From Streptomyces qinzhouensis (GTDB taxonomy: Bacteria > Actinomycetota > Actinomycetes > Streptomycetales > Streptomycetaceae): 64,000 nucleotides of DNA. Under the pieces are notes generated by a model. The model made no database searches. It was not told the DNA's origin and saw only the letters and a program-made list of their open reading frames with translations. Shown one piece after another: positions 33,267 through 43,541 of the stretch (positions are counted from its first letter, which is position 1; the number at the start of each line of letters is the position of its first letter). The stretch is from assembly GCF_007856155.1 (NCBI RefSeq), contig NZ_CP042266.1, positions 1,054,001 through 1,118,000 of the forward strand, in the 5' to 3' direction. Position numbers and translations under genes: made by a program.

Positions 33267-33908
33267 TCAGCTGGTCCAGAAGTCCCACCAGCGGGTCAGG
33301 ATCAGCATGCCGATGATCCCGATCCACAGCACCGGCGGCACCCAGTGGAACTCCAGCAGACCGCTGCGCAGCCCCTCGGGCACCTTGATGATCCGGTGCC
33401 GGACGTTGTGCACGGTGACGTAGCAGAACATCACGATCGTGGCGGCCCAGGCGAGGGAGCACCACAGACAGAGGGAACCGATGTTGTACAGCGACTGGTA
33501 CATCAGCCACATGCAGAAGCCGGCGCCGAACAGCGTGCCGGCGTTCAGACCGAGCCAGTACCAGCGCCGGTAGCGGGCGCCCGCGAGCAGTCCGGCGCCG
33601 ATGGCGATCACCATGGAGTACGTGACCAGCCCCAGCATCGGATTGGGGAAGCCGAAGACCGACGCCTGTTCGCTCTTCATGATGTTGCCGCAGGAGACCA
33701 CCGGGTTGAGGCTGCACCCGGGGGTGAAGGACGGATCCTCCAGCAGCTTGAATTTGTCGAGCGTGATCACCCAGGCGGCGAGCAGCCCCGCCGCGCCCGT
33801 GATCATCAGCAGCCAGGCAAGGGAGCGGCTGCCGCCGATCCCGTCCCGGGCGCCGCCGGTCCCGGTCTCCTCGTCCGCGATCACGTCGTCCACCGCCACA
33901 GTCGCCAT
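33267..33908 (-). CDS. vitamin K epoxide reductase family membrane protein
   Basis: This 213-residue integral membrane protein probably re-oxidises a DsbA-like partner with menaquinone, helping disulfide formation in secreted proteins. Several hydrophobic helices are visible (LAWLLMITGAAGLLAAW, MLGLVTYSMVIAIGAGLLAG, LFGAGFCMWLMYQSLY, WVPPVLWIGIIGMLIL). The redox pair is in SLCLWCSLAW (CxxC), and the outer Cys residues are in PGCSLNPVVSCGNIM. ATG 33908 is preferred; the frame upstream to 34334 has no ribosome site and is low complexity. Confidence 0.9.
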   Translation of the reverse strand: MATVAVDDVIADEETGTGGARDGIGGSRSLAWLLMITGAAGLLAAWVITLDKFKLLEDPSFTPGCSLNPVVSCGNIMKSEQASVFGFPNPMLGLVTYSMVIAIGAGLLAGARYRRWYWLGLNAGTLFGAGFCMWLMYQSLYNIGSLCLWCSLAWAATIVMFCYVTVHNVRHRIIKVPEGLRSGLLEFHWVPPVLWIGIIGMLILTRWWDFWTS

Positions 33909-34391
33909 ATCGATTTCGCCGTTTCCCTGGTGTCCGGGCCCGCTCGGGCACGCGTCATTGTGCCGCACGGTCCTGTGTGTCCGTCCGCCGGTGGACGGCG
34001 GGGCCGTCGGACGGGCGTACCCGCCCGCGGTCCCGGCGGCGGTGCCGGGGGCCATGGCGGAACGCACGGTGGAGCGGGACGGGTCCTCACCGACGGGACG
34101 GCGGCGGGACGGCGTGGACCTGCGGATCCTCCGGCGCGAGGGATCGGCCCTGCTCACACCGGACGGCGCGGGCCGGAGCACCGCGGTGGGCACGCTCCGG
34201 GACCACCGGCGGCGGGACGACGGTCCCCAACCCGCGATCCGGCGGCCGGAAACCGCCGCCGGCGGTCTCGAATCGGCGTCGACCGGCAGGATGAACCGGC
34301 CGTGGCCGGGTTGACGGTACGGAAGACAGGCCAACGGTACGGAAGGCGGTCATCCGCTTCACCCGTCGCTTCCGGTGCCGCCGGGGGCGAC
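33909..34391. other. gene-free region upstream of the VKOR-family gene
   Basis: About 480 bases with no credible gene. A repeated GGTACGGAAG (34315-34324 and 34336-34345 approximately) and a TTGACG near 34312 are the only features I can see; no promoter pair is convincing. Confidence 0.45.
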
Positions 34392-34418
34392 CGGTGCCCG
34401 CCCGGAGGCGGGGCACCG
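34392..34418 (-). terminator. hairpin terminator after hisS
   Basis: CGGTGCCCGCC pairs with GGCGGGGCACCG (one bulged base) across a CGGA loop, 12 bases past the hisS stop. Confidence 0.6.
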
Positions 34419-34430
34419 TGACGCCGTGGT

Positions 34431-35693
34431 TCAGGACAGCCGGGTGCGGAGGACCTCGGCGATGTCCGAGAGGGGGACGGGGGTCTGCTCGCCGGACTCC
34501 ATGTCCTTGAGCTGGACATGGCCCTCGGCCAGATCCCGGTCACCGGCCACGATCGTGTACCGCGCCCCGCTGCGGTTGGCCGCCTTCATCGCGCCCTTCA
34601 GCCCCCGGCCGCCGTACGAGAAGTCCGCGGCGATGCCCTCCTTGCGCAGCCGGGTCACCACACCGAACAGCACCCGGCGGGCCTCCTCGCCCACGGGGAC
34701 CGCGTACACGCTGGTGGCGGGCGGGATATCGAGGGTGACGCCCTCGGCCTCCAGCGCCAGCACCGTACGGTCGACGCCGAGGGCCCAGCCGACGGACGGC
34801 AGCGCGGGGCCGCCGATCATCTCGGAGAGGCCGTCGTAGCGGCCGCCGCCGCCCACCGCGGACTGGGAGCCCAGACCGTCGTGGACGAACTCGAACGTGG
34901 TGCGGGTGTAGTAGTCGAGACCGCGTACCAGCCGGTCGTCGTCCTCGAAGGCGACGCCCGCCTCCGCGAGCAGCTCCCGGACCTGCTTGTGGTACGCCCG
35001 GCAGGCGTCGCACAGGTGGTCCGCGAGCACCGGCGCCCCGGCGAGCTGCCGCTGCACCTCGGCGCGCTTGTCGTCGAGGACCCGCAGCGGGTTGATGTCG
35101 ATCCGGCGGCGGGTCTCCTCGTCGAGGTCGAGCCCGCGCAGGAAGGACTGGAGCGCCTCCCGGTAGACGGGCCGGCACTCCTTGTCGCCGAGGCTGTTGA
35201 GGAGGATGCGGAACTGCCGGAGCCCGAGGGAACGGTACGCCTGGTCCGCCAGGATGATCAGCTCGGCGTCCAGCGCCGGGTCCTCCGCGCCGATGGCCTC
35301 GGCCCCGACCTGGGAGAAGTGGCGGTAGCGGCCCGCCTGGGGGCGCTCGTAGCGGTAGTACGAGCCCGAATACCAGAGCTTCACGGGCAGTGCGCCCTGC
35401 TTGTGGAGGTTGGCCTCCAGCGCGGCCCGCAGAACGGACGCGGTGCCCTCGGGGCGCAGCGCCAGGCTGCTGCCGCCCTTGGTGGTGAGGGTGTACATCT
35501 CCTTGGTGACGATGTCGGTGGACTCGCCGACACCGCGGGCGAAGAGTTCGACGTTCTCGAAGCCCGGGGTCTCCACATAGCCGTAGCCCGAGTTGCGCAG
35601 CGGCGCGGCGATCGCCTCGCGTACCGCGAGGAAGGTCGCGGAGGCAGGAGGCAGGAGATCGTAGGTGCCCTTGGGGGCCTGGAAAAGACTCAC
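34431..35693 (-). CDS. hisS: histidyl-tRNA synthetase
   Basis: HisS charges tRNA-His. The 420-residue class II product has [13 protein letters not shown], motif 2 ([28 protein letters not shown]), the His-A segment [15 protein letters not shown] and the motif 3 region [14 protein letters not shown], then the anticodon domain ending [11 protein letters not shown]. The GTG start at 35693 is 13 bases after the upstream gene's stop; GAGAG precedes it. Confidence 0.97.
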   Translation of the reverse strand: MSLFQAPKGTYDLLPPASATFLAVREAIAAPLRNSGYGYVETPGFENVELFARGVGESTDIVTKEMYTLTTKGGSSLALRPEGTASVLRAALEANLHKQGALPVKLWYSGSYYRYERPQAGRYRHFSQVGAEAIGAEDPALDAELIILADQAYRSLGLRQFRILLNSLGDKECRPVYREALQSFLRGLDLDEETRRRIDINPLRVLDDKRAEVQRQLAGAPVLADHLCDACRAYHKQVRELLAEAGVAFEDDDRLVRGLDYYTRTTFEFVHDGLGSQSAVGGGGRYDGLSEMIGGPALPSVGWALGVDRTVLALEAEGVTLDIPPATSVYAVPVGEEARRVLFGVVTRLRKEGIAADFSYGGRGLKGAMKAANRSGARYTIVAGDRDLAEGHVQLKDMESGEQTPVPLSDIAEVLRTRLS

Positions 35694-35706
35694 GGCAGTT
35701 CTCTCG

Positions 35707-36414
35707 TCACATTCCTCGTCGGGGAGCTTCGCTGCTCCCCAGGCCGGCCGCCACCTCGCGCAGATACGGGTTGGTGGCGCGCTCGCGGCCGATGGTCGTC
35801 TGGGGGCCGTGTCCGGAGAGCACCACGGTCGAGTCGTCGAGCGGCAGGCAGACGCGTGCCAGCGATTCGAGCATCTCGGTGTGATCCCCACCAGGCAGAT
35901 CGGTGCGTCCGATGGAGCCGGCGAAGAGCAGATCGCCCGAGAAGAACACCGGCGGTACCTCACCGGTCTCGGGCAGTCCGAAGGTCACCGACCCCTTGGT
36001 ATGGCCGGGCGCGTGCGCCACGGTCAGTTCCATACCGGCCAGGCTCAGCACCGAGCCGTCGGACAGCTCGTGTACGTCGGACGGCTCCCCCACGGTCAGC
36101 TCACCCATGAGCTGCGCACCGAAGGAGCGGCCGAGCGCCTTCTCCGGGTCGCTCATCATGTAGCGGTCGGCGGGGTGGATCCACGCGGGCACATCATGTG
36201 CGCCGCAGACCGGGACCACCGAGGCCACATGGTCGATATGGCCATGGGTGAGAACGACGGCGACGGGCTTCAGCCGGTGCCTGGCCACTGCCTCGGCCAC
36301 ACCGTCGGCGGCCTGATGACCGGGGTCGATGATCACGCACTCCTCGCCGGCGGCGGGGGCGACCAGATAACAGTTGGTCCCCCAGGCCCCGGCGGGGAAC
36401 CCGGCAATAAGCAC
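35707..36414 (-). CDS. metallo-beta-lactamase-fold hydrolase (glyoxalase II-like)
   Basis: The 235-residue product has all the metal ligands of the family: THGHIDH (residues about 55-61), His in [10 protein letters not shown], Asp in [20 protein letters not shown], and a final His in VLSGHGP. It resembles hydroxyacylglutathione hydrolase-like proteins that accompany hisS and relA in actinobacteria. The substrate is unknown. GTG 36414 has GAGGA six bases upstream. Confidence 0.88.
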   Translation of the reverse strand: MLIAGFPAGAWGTNCYLVAPAAGEECVIIDPGHQAADGVAEAVARHRLKPVAVVLTHGHIDHVASVVPVCGAHDVPAWIHPADRYMMSDPEKALGRSFGAQLMGELTVGEPSDVHELSDGSVLSLAGMELTVAHAPGHTKGSVTFGLPETGEVPPVFFSGDLLFAGSIGRTDLPGGDHTEMLESLARVCLPLDDSTVVLSGHGPQTTIGRERATNPYLREVAAGLGSSEAPRRGM

Positions 36415-36523
36415 GTATGTCCTCGTTGGATGGTCGGCGAAACGGCCGGCGCGGTGCCGGACGGCACGGAATTGCGACAGGTCAGAGCCTACCGGCCCTG
36501 CTGCTCGCACAGCCAACCCGTAT

Positions 36524-36566
36524 ACGGTACGGGCACGCGCGGCACCGTCGCGCGTGCCCGTACCGT
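36524..36566. repeat. 18-bp perfect inverted repeat between divergent genes
   Basis: Arms 36524-36541 and 36549-36566 are perfect complements with a 7-base spacer. No gene ends here: the metallo-hydrolase starts 110 bases to the left and the cyclophilin about 97 bases to the right. So it is not an ordinary terminator. A 5' leader hairpin or an operator for the cyclophilin is the likely reading. Confidence 0.85.
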
Positions 36567-36662
36567 GAAACCACGGCAGCCCACGACAATCACAGCAACC
36601 ACAGCACTCCGCGCAGCCCGACCGACACCGGGGGTGACGCGGACGGAGAAGGAGCAGACTCG

Positions 36663-37460
36663 GTGGTCAGCAGCGATCAGCGGCGGCGGCAGCTCGCCCG
36701 GGAGAAGTTCGAGCGTCAGCAGCAGCGCCGGGCGGTGGCCCGCAGGCGGAACCAGCGGAACGGCGCGATCGCCGCCGCGGTGGTCCTGGTCCTGGTGGGC
36801 GGTGCGGTCGTGGCCGCGACCACGTGGGACGGCAAGGACGACAAGGACAAGCAGACCGTGGCCGGGGACCGGAGCACCCCGTCGCAGGACGCCTCGCCGC
36901 CCGCCGACGAGCCCAAGGGGCCCGAGCCGAAGATGGCGGTCGACGCCAAGGCGAAGTACACGATGGCCATGACGACCAGCCAGGGCACCGTGTCGATCGG
37001 GATGGACGCGGCGAAGACGCCCCGTACGGTGAACTCGTTCAAGGCGCTCGCCGACAAGGGCTACTTCAACAAGACCAAGTGCCACCGGCTGACCACGGAG
37101 GGCATCTTCGTCCTCCAGTGCGGCGACCCCAAGGGCGACGGCACCGGCGGGCCCGGCTACACCATTCCCGACGAGAACCTGACCGCACTGGGCAAGGCGG
37201 GCACCGATGGTTCGGTGTCCTTCCCCGCGGGCACGGTCGCGATGGCGAACACCGGCCAGCCCAACTCGGGCGGCAGCCAGTTCTTCCTGGTCTACAAGGA
37301 GACCAGGCTCCCGCCCACGTACACACCGTTCGGAACGATGGACGCGGCCGGTCTCAAGGCGGTCCAGAAGGTCGCGGCCGGTGGTGTCGAGGGCAACGCC
37401 AAGGACGGTGCGCCGAAGACGGCCGTCACCGTGGAGAAGGCGACCGTGAGCAAGGGATAA
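36663..37460 (+). CDS. cyclophilin-type peptidyl-prolyl isomerase, membrane-anchored
   Basis: The 265-residue product begins with a basic cytoplasmic segment (RRRQLAREKFERQQQRRAVARRR), then one membrane helix at about residues 36-56 (AIAAAVVLVLVGGAVVAATTW), a linker rich in Asp, Lys and Pro, and an extracellular cyclophilin domain (KTPRTVNSFKALADKGYFN, CHRLT, NSGGSQFFLVY). It probably helps fold secreted proteins. The start is GTG 36663 after GGAGAAGGAG; earlier in-frame codons lie in the divergent promoter region. Confidence 0.93.
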   Translation: MVSSDQRRRQLAREKFERQQQRRAVARRRNQRNGAIAAAVVLVLVGGAVVAATTWDGKDDKDKQTVAGDRSTPSQDASPPADEPKGPEPKMAVDAKAKYTMAMTTSQGTVSIGMDAAKTPRTVNSFKALADKGYFNKTKCHRLTTEGIFVLQCGDPKGDGTGGPGYTIPDENLTALGKAGTDGSVSFPAGTVAMANTGQPNSGGSQFFLVYKETRLPPTYTPFGTMDAAGLKAVQKVAAGGVEGNAKDGAPKTAVTVEKATVSKG

Positions 37461-37480
37461 CCGGCACGCGGCGGTCGGCG

Positions 37481-37510
37481 CCGCTCCGCCGGGCCGGGGC
37501 GGCGGAGCGG
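37481..37510 (+). terminator. hairpin after the cyclophilin gene
   Basis: CCGCTCCGCC pairs with GGCGGAGCGG across a 10-base loop, 20 bases past the cyclophilin stop. Confidence 0.55.
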
Positions 37511-37540
37511 GGCGTACCGGAAATGCGTGAGCGCCGAGTG

Positions 37541-37570
37541 CGGACAGCGCGGCAACCGGTCGCCTAGATT
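37541..37570 (+). promoter_or_regulatory. candidate promoter of the DUF349 gene
   Basis: CGGACA (37541-37546) and TAGATT (37565-37570) are 18 bases apart, about 95 bases before the DUF349 start. The -10 is good for GC-rich DNA, the -35 is weak. Confidence 0.4.
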
Positions 37571-37663
37571 GGCGTTGTGCAGGGCGGGCGCGGCTCGCCC
37601 CTGGAAACTGTGGACGATGCCCGGGGTGAACTCCCTCGGTGGGCATCAGGTGGAGGAGGCGCT

Positions 37664-38893
37664 GTGAGCAGCGACCCGTGGGGCCGTGTCGACGAGACGG
37701 GCACCGTGTACGTGCGTACTGACGGCGGCGAGCAGGTCGTCGGATCGTGGCAGGCCGGGACTCCCGAGGAGGCCCTCGCCTATTTCGAGCGCAAGTACGA
37801 AGGTCTGGTCGTCGAGATCGATCTCCTCGAGAAGCGGGTGAAGACCACCGATCTGTCGGCCAAGGACGCCCAGGCGGCCATCGACCATCTGCGGGTGCAG
37901 GTGTCCGAGCACCATGCCGTCGGTGACCTCGCCGCGCTCGGCCGGCGGCTCGACGCCCTGGTAGCGACGGTCGACCAGCGCCGCGAGGAGCGCAAGGTCC
38001 AGCGGGCCAAGCAGCACGACGAGGCCCGCAAGGCCAAGGAAGAGCTGGTCGCCGAGGCCGAGGAGCTGGCCCGCAGCGACCAGTGGCGCTCCGCCGGTGA
38101 GCGGCTGCGGGCCCTGGTCGACACCTGGAAGGGCCTGCCCCGGCTCGACCGGAAGTCGGACGACGAGCTGTGGCACCGCTTCTCGCACGCCCGCTCGGCG
38201 TTCTCCAAGCGGCGCAAGGCGCACTTCGCGTCCCTCGACGCCCAGCGCGAGGAGGCCCGCAAGGCGAAGGAGGCGCTGGTCGCCGAGGCGGAGTCGCTCT
38301 CCCACTCCACCGACTGGGGGGCCACCGCGGCCCGCTACCGGGAGCTGATGGCCGACTGGAAGGCCGCGGGCCGGGCCCAGCGCGAGGCCGAGGACGGTCT
38401 GTGGAACCGCTTCCGCGGCGCCCAGGACGTCTTCTTCGCCGCGCGCGGTGAGGCCTTCGCCGAGCGGGACGCCGAGCAGACGGAGAATCTGAAGCTCAAG
38501 GAGGAGCTGGCGGCCGAGGCGGAGCAGCTGGTGCCGGTCACGGATCTGAAGGCCGCCCGGGCGGCGTTCCGGGGCATCAACGAGCGCTGGGAGGCCATCG
38601 GGCATGTGCCGCGGGACGCCCGGGCCAAGGTCGAGGGCCGGATGCACACGGTGGAGCGGGCGCTCCAGGAGTCCGAGGAGACCGAGTGGCGCCGGACGAA
38701 CCCCGAGGCGCGGGCCCGTGCCGCGGGTCTGACCGGTCAGCTCCAGGCCGCCGTGGACAAGCTGCGTGACCAGATCGACACGGCGCGCGCGGCGGGCAAC
38801 AACGCCAGGGCCGACAAGCTGACCAGGGAGCTCGAGGGCCGTCAGGCACTGCTGGACCAGGCGCTGAAGGGCCTCCAGGAGTTCGGGGGCTGA
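37664..38893 (+). CDS. DUF349 coiled-coil protein
   Basis: A 409-residue, highly charged helical protein with three DUF349 units, each with a Trp and a W-x(8)-R pattern: one around SDQWRSAGERLRALVDTWKG, one around STDWGATAARYRELMADWKA, and one around VTDLKAARAAFRGINERWEA. Each is followed by a basic helix. DUF349 proteins have been linked to chromosome structure or cell envelope stress in other bacteria; here the role is unknown. GTG 37664 has a strong GGAGGAGG. Confidence 0.9.
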   Translation: MSSDPWGRVDETGTVYVRTDGGEQVVGSWQAGTPEEALAYFERKYEGLVVEIDLLEKRVKTTDLSAKDAQAAIDHLRVQVSEHHAVGDLAALGRRLDALVATVDQRREERKVQRAKQHDEARKAKEELVAEAEELARSDQWRSAGERLRALVDTWKGLPRLDRKSDDELWHRFSHARSAFSKRRKAHFASLDAQREEARKAKEALVAEAESLSHSTDWGATAARYRELMADWKAAGRAQREAEDGLWNRFRGAQDVFFAARGEAFAERDAEQTENLKLKEELAAEAEQLVPVTDLKAARAAFRGINERWEAIGHVPRDARAKVEGRMHTVERALQESEETEWRRTNPEARARAAGLTGQLQAAVDKLRDQIDTARAAGNNARADKLTRELEGRQALLDQALKGLQEFGG

Positions 38894-38914
38894 GACCCTC
38901 CGGGGGTTGTTCGG

Positions 38915-38950
38915 AACCGCGGCGCCCGCACCTACGCGGGCGCCGCGGTT
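38915..38950 (+). terminator. hairpin terminator after the DUF349 gene
   Basis: A perfect 15-bp stem (38915-38929 with 38936-38950) with a 6-base loop lies 22 bases past the stop. Confidence 0.75.
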
Positions 38951-39023
38951 TCGTGTGCGCGGCCTTGCGACTACCCGTCTGCCGGGACCTGTTGCGGGTC
39001 GACTGCATGCCGTCGGTGGCTTG

Positions 39024-39097
39024 TCGCGCAGTTCCCCGCGCCCCCAAGCGCCCGCACGCGGCAGATGGGTTCTTCAGGGGCGCGGGGAACTGCGCGA
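39024..39097. repeat. dispersed intergenic repeat, copies 2 and 3 as an inverted pair
   Basis: A 21-bp perfect inverted repeat (39024-39044 with 39077-39097) spans a 32-base spacer in the gap between the convergent DUF349 and relA genes. Each arm is the same element as at 19673-19693, with one base different. A transcript could fold into a long hairpin. Confidence 0.85.
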
Positions 39098-39173
39098 ACG
39101 GCCGCATACGGCCCGCGGCCGGAGAATCACGCCGGCCCCCTACGGCGCGGCCCCGAAGGCGCACCCCACCGTG

Positions 39174-41726
39174 CTAGCCGCGCCTCGCAGAGGTCACGCG
39201 GTAGACGTCGTAGACGCCCTCCACGCCCCGTACCGCCTTCAGTACATGGCCGAGGTGCTTGGGGTCGCCCATCTCGAAGGTGAAGCGGGAGGTGGCGACC
39301 CGGTCGCGGGAGGTCTGCACGGCCGCGGACAGGATGTTGACGTGCTGGTCGGACAGGACCCGGGTGACGTCGGAGAGCAGCCGGGACCGGTCGAGGGCCT
39401 CCACCTGGATGGCGACCAGGAAGACCGAGGACTGGGTCGGCGCCCATTCGACGTCGAGGATCCGCTCCGGCTGCTGCGACAGCGAGTCGACGTTGACGCA
39501 GTCCGCCCGGTGGACGGAGACCCCGCTGCCGCGGGTGACGAAGCCGATGATCGGGTCGCCCGGCACCGGGGTGCAGCAGCGGGCCAGCTTCACCCAGACG
39601 TCCTCGACGCCCTTGACGACGACTCCGGGATCGGCGTTGGAGCGGCGTTTGCCCCGCTTGGCGCGCGACGGCGGTGCCGAGTCGTCGATGTCCTCGGTGG
39701 CCGCTTCCTCGCCGCCGAGCGCCGCGACCAGCTTCTGGACGACGCCCTGGGCGGCGACATGGCCCTCCCCGATGGCCGCGTACAGCGAGGAGATATCGGG
39801 ATAGCGCATCTCGTGGGCGAGGGTCACCAGCGAATCACCGGTGAGGATGCGCTGGATCGGCAGGTTCTGCTTGCGCATGGCCCGGACGATGGCGTCCTTG
39901 CCCTGCTCGATGGCCTCGTCGCGGCGCTCCTTGGAGAACCAGGCGCGGATCTTGTTGCGGGCCCGGGGCGATTTGACGAAGCCCAGCCAGTCCCGGGACG
40001 GGCCGGCGCCCTCGGCCTTGGAGGTGAAGACCTCCACCAGGTCGCCGTTGTCGAGGGTGGACTCCAGCGGGACGAGCCGTCCGTTGACCCGGGCGCCTAT
40101 GGTGCGGTGGCCGACCTCGGTATGGACGGCGTAGGCGAAGTCGACCGGGGTGGCGCCCGCGGGCAGCGCTATCACATCGCCCTTGGGCGTGAAGACGAAG
40201 ACCTCGTTGCGGGAGAGGTCGAAGCGGAGCGACTCCAGGAACTCCGAGGGGTCCTCGGTCTCCTTCTGCCAGTCGAGCAACTGGCGCAGCCACGCCATGT
40301 CGTTGAGGTGGTCGTCCTTGCCGGTCCTCTTCGGTACGTCGGTACGGACCTTGGAGGCTCCGGCGACGGCCTCCTGCTTGTACTTCCAGTGGGCCGCGAT
40401 GCCGTACTCGGCCCGCCGGTGCATGTCGAAGGTGCGGATCTGGAGTTCGACGGGCTTGCCGTTGGGCCCGATGACCGTCGTGTGCAGCGACTGGTACATG
40501 TTGAACTTCGGCATCGCGATGTAGTCCTTGAACCGGCCGGGGACCGGATTCCATCGCGCGTGGACGGTACCGAGCGCCGCATAGCAGTCGCGGACGGTGT
40601 CGACGAGGACCCGGATGCCGACCAGATCGTAGATCTCCGCGAAGTCACGGCCGCGGACGATCATCTTCTGGTAGACGCTGTAGTAGTGCTTCGGGCGGCC
40701 GGTGACGGTGGCCTTGATCCGGGCGGCCCGGAGATCGGACTGCACCTCGTCGGTCACTATGGCGAGGTACTCGTCGCGTTTGGGCGCCCGCTCGGCGACC
40801 AGCCGGACGATCTCGTCGTACATCTTGGGGTAGAGGATCGCGAAGGCGAGGTCCTCCAGCTCCCACTTGATGGTGTTCATGCCCAGCCGGTGGGCGAGCG
40901 GGGCGTAGATCTCCAGCGTCTCGCGGGCCTTCTTCTCCTGCTTCTCCCGCTTGAGGTAGCGCATGGTGCGCATGTTGTGCAGCCGGTCGGCGAGCTTGAT
41001 GACCAGCACCCGGGGGTCCTTGGCCATGGCGACGACCATCTTGCGCACGGTCTCGGCCTGGGCCGCCTCGCCGAACTTCACCTTGTCGAGCTTGGTGACA
41101 CCGTCGACGAGGAGGGCGACCTGGTCGCCGAAGTCCCGGCGCAGAGTGTCGAGCCCGTACTCGGTGTCCTCGACGGTGTCGTGCAGCAGCCCGGCCATCA
41201 GGGTCGCCGGGTCCATGCCCAGCTCGGCGAGGATGGTGGTGACGGCCAGCGGATGGGTGATGTACGGGTCGCCGCTCTTCCGCTTCTGGCCCCGGTGCCA
41301 GCGCTCGGCGACCTGGTAGGCCTTTTCGATCTGCCGGAGCGTCGCCGTCTCGATCTTGGGGTCATTGCTGCGGACGATGCGCAGCAGCGGTTCGAGGACG
41401 GGGTTGTACGGGGAGGACCGCTGGACGCCGAGCCGGGCGAGGCGGGCCCGGACCCGGTTGGAGGAGCCGCCGGAGCGGGCGGACGAGGCGGCGGGGGCGG
41501 GCGCCGGGCGGTTCGCCGGGGCCGGGCCACGACGGCCGGACTGGGGGGCCGCGGGCCGTACCGGGGCGGCGCCCTGGGCCGGATTCGCGCCACTTCCGGC
41601 CGCCCGGGCGGGGGCGGACCGCCCGGTACGGGTATCGGGCGCCGGCTCGGGCGCGGCGGCGGCCGCCGCGGCCTTTTCGGCCTTCTGGCCGGGCTGTGCG
41701 GTGGCGGGACGGGCCTCGTCTGGCAA
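39174..41726 (-). CDS. relA: bifunctional (p)ppGpp synthetase/hydrolase, RelA/SpoT type
   Basis: This enzyme makes and destroys the alarmone (p)ppGpp, which controls growth and antibiotic production in Streptomyces. The 850-residue product has a low-complexity first 85 residues, an HD hydrolase domain with intact HDTVEDT, a synthetase domain with [12 protein letters not shown] (the RxKD signature of bifunctional enzymes), a TGS domain ([15 protein letters not shown]) and a C-terminal ACT domain. The TTG at 41726 is chosen because GAGGAG lies five bases upstream. An ATG at 41786 would add 20 residues with no ribosome site. Confidence 0.96.
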   Translation of the reverse strand: MPDEARPATAQPGQKAEKAAAAAAAPEPAPDTRTGRSAPARAAGSGANPAQGAAPVRPAAPQSGRRGPAPANRPAPAPAASSARSGGSSNRVRARLARLGVQRSSPYNPVLEPLLRIVRSNDPKIETATLRQIEKAYQVAERWHRGQKRKSGDPYITHPLAVTTILAELGMDPATLMAGLLHDTVEDTEYGLDTLRRDFGDQVALLVDGVTKLDKVKFGEAAQAETVRKMVVAMAKDPRVLVIKLADRLHNMRTMRYLKREKQEKKARETLEIYAPLAHRLGMNTIKWELEDLAFAILYPKMYDEIVRLVAERAPKRDEYLAIVTDEVQSDLRAARIKATVTGRPKHYYSVYQKMIVRGRDFAEIYDLVGIRVLVDTVRDCYAALGTVHARWNPVPGRFKDYIAMPKFNMYQSLHTTVIGPNGKPVELQIRTFDMHRRAEYGIAAHWKYKQEAVAGASKVRTDVPKRTGKDDHLNDMAWLRQLLDWQKETEDPSEFLESLRFDLSRNEVFVFTPKGDVIALPAGATPVDFAYAVHTEVGHRTIGARVNGRLVPLESTLDNGDLVEVFTSKAEGAGPSRDWLGFVKSPRARNKIRAWFSKERRDEAIEQGKDAIVRAMRKQNLPIQRILTGDSLVTLAHEMRYPDISSLYAAIGEGHVAAQGVVQKLVAALGGEEAATEDIDDSAPPSRAKRGKRRSNADPGVVVKGVEDVWVKLARCCTPVPGDPIIGFVTRGSGVSVHRADCVNVDSLSQQPERILDVEWAPTQSSVFLVAIQVEALDRSRLLSDVTRVLSDQHVNILSAAVQTSRDRVATSRFTFEMGDPKHLGHVLKAVRGVEGVYDVYRVTSARRG

Positions 41727-41817
41727 GAGAGCTCCTCGTGCGGTCCGGTTCCCCCGGGGCAGGTCCGGAGAGCCCATCGTATCCACCCGGCCCCGCGGAT
41801 GCCCCCGAGGCTGAAAA

Positions 41818-41859
41818 CAGACCCCTGGAGCCCGGCATTCCCGGGGCTCCAGGGGTCTG
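41818..41859 (-). terminator. hairpin terminator after apt
   Basis: CAGACCCCTGGAGCCC (41818-41833) pairs perfectly with 41844-41859 across a 10-base loop, 16 bases past the apt stop. Confidence 0.75.
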
Positions 41860-41875
41860 GGGTGTCAGGGCCTGC

Positions 41876-42427
41876 TCAGAGGGCGAGCAGTGCCTCCAGC
41901 GGAGCGCCCCGCAGAACGGGTTCCAGCCGGTCACGGCCGCCGAGGAAACCCAGCTCCATCAGGACCGCGACGCCCGCGACCTCCGCGCCGCCGCGGCGGA
42001 TCAGCTCCGCCGCCGCACCCGCGGTGCCACCGGTGGCCAGGACGTCGTCGATGACCATGACCCGGTCCCCGGGCTCCAGGTCCTCGGCGTGCACCTCGAT
42101 CTCGGCGCTGCCGTATTCGAGGTCGTACGCCTGGGAGAGCGTCGCCCCGGGCAGTTTGCCCGCCTTCCGGACCGGGATGAAGCCCAGGCCGGCCCGGATC
42201 GCGACCGGGGCGGCGAGGATGAAACCGCGCGCCTCCAGACCGACGACCTTGGTCGCCCCGTGCCGTACGCACAGCTCGCTGAGCGCCTCGGTGAGCACGG
42301 TGAACGCCGCCGGGTCGGCGAGCAGCGGGGTGATGTCCTTGAACACCACTCCGGGCTGCGGATGGTCGGGAACGTCACGGATCCGGCTGAGCAGCAGGTT
42401 CCGGACGTCCGCGGGGGCGGCGGTCAT
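41876..42427 (-). CDS. apt: adenine phosphoribosyltransferase
   Basis: Apt salvages adenine to AMP with PRPP. The 183-residue product has the PRPP loop VMVIDDVLATGGTAGAA and the family segment HPQPGVVFKDITPLLADP. ATG 42427 overlaps the secF stop (ATGA). The order secF-apt-relA is conserved in actinobacteria. Confidence 0.97.
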   Translation of the reverse strand: MTAAPADVRNLLLSRIRDVPDHPQPGVVFKDITPLLADPAAFTVLTEALSELCVRHGATKVVGLEARGFILAAPVAIRAGLGFIPVRKAGKLPGATLSQAYDLEYGSAEIEVHAEDLEPGDRVMVIDDVLATGGTAGAAAELIRRGGAEVAGVAVLMELGFLGGRDRLEPVLRGAPLEALLAL

Positions 42428-43539
42428 CGGCGCCTGCCCGAGGAGCGGCCCCGGCCGCGGCCTCGCTGCTCGACGACTCCCGCCGGTCCGGCGGCGGCGG
42501 TCGCCGCCTCGCCCGGGAGCTCGTCCAGCGGCTCGTCGTCCGGTCCGGCCGGCTCCTCCGGAGTGTCCTGCTCGCCCTTGGCCCGCTTGGCGAGGACCCG
42601 CTTGCGCAGGGCCTTCATCTTCGGGTCGTACTCCTTGAAGTCCGCGACCAGCGGGGTCGCGATGAAGATCGAGGAGTACGCGCCGGCCGCCAGGCCGACG
42701 AAGAGGGAGAGCGAGATGTCGTTGAGCATGCCGGCGCCGAGGAAGCCGCCGCCGATGAAGAGCAGACCGGCGACCGGGAGCAGCGCGACGATGGTGGTGT
42801 TGATCGAGCGGACCAGGGTGCCGTTGAGGCTCCGGTTGGCCATCTCGCTGTAGGTGTAGCGGGTCTGCTTGGTGATGTCCTTCGAGCCCTCCTTGAGACC
42901 GTCGAAGACGACGACGGTGTCGTAGAGGGAGTAACCGAGGATGGTGAGCAGACCGATCACCGTGCCCGGGGTGACCTCGAAGCCGACGAGCGCGTAGACG
43001 CCGACGGTGATGGTGAGGTCGTGGATCAGGGCGATCAGTGCCGCGAGCGCCATTCTCCATTCGAAGGCGATGGCCAGATAGATCACCACCAGGACCATGA
43101 AGATCGCCAGACCGGTCCAGGCCTTGTTGGCGATCTGCTTGCCCCAGCTCGGACCGACCAGCTCGGCGCCGATCTTGTCGGCGTCCAGCTTCATGTCCCG
43201 GGCCAGGTCGCTCTTGACCTGGTCGGCCTGGGCGGTGTTCAGCTCGGCGACCTGGATACGCATGGTGCCGTTGCCCAGTTTCTGGACGATGGCGGGGTGA
43301 CCGGAGGCCTCTTCCGCGTACTCCCGGGCGTCGCTGACGGACACCTTGGTGCTCGGGGTGGTGAAGACGGCACCGCCCTTGAACTCGATGCCCATGTTCA
43401 GACCCTTGATCGCGACGCCGGCGATGGCCGCGACGGTGATCAGGATCGAGACGGCGTACCAGAACTTGCGCTTGGCGACGAAGTCATAGCCGATCTCGCC
43501 GCGGTAGAGCCTGGCGCCGATGGTGCCGAGACGCGACAT
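42424..43539 (-). CDS. secF: protein translocase subunit SecF
   Basis: SecF and SecD use the proton gradient to pull secreted proteins through SecYEG. The 371-residue product has about six membrane segments, the first periplasmic domain with MGIEFKGGAVF, and the conserved VVVFDGLKE and SINTTIVALLPV helices. A charged C-terminal tail of about 60 residues follows. ATG 43539 is two bases after the secD stop. Confidence 0.96.
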   Translation of the reverse strand: MSRLGTIGARLYRGEIGYDFVAKRKFWYAVSILITVAAIAGVAIKGLNMGIEFKGGAVFTTPSTKVSVSDAREYAEEASGHPAIVQKLGNGTMRIQVAELNTAQADQVKSDLARDMKLDADKIGAELVGPSWGKQIANKAWTGLAIFMVLVVIYLAIAFEWRMALAALIALIHDLTITVGVYALVGFEVTPGTVIGLLTILGYSLYDTVVVFDGLKEGSKDITKQTRYTYSEMANRSLNGTLVRSINTTIVALLPVAGLLFIGGGFLGAGMLNDISLSLFVGLAAGAYSSIFIATPLVADFKEYDPKMKALRKRVLAKRAKGEQDTPEEPAGPDDEPLDELPGEAATAAAGPAGVVEQRGRGRGRSSGRRR

Positions 43540-43541
43540 GC

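Noticed and set aside
33977..34314. A short gene upstream of the VKOR-family gene
   Set aside because: Only low-complexity Arg/Gly/Pro frames with no ribosome site or recognisable motif.
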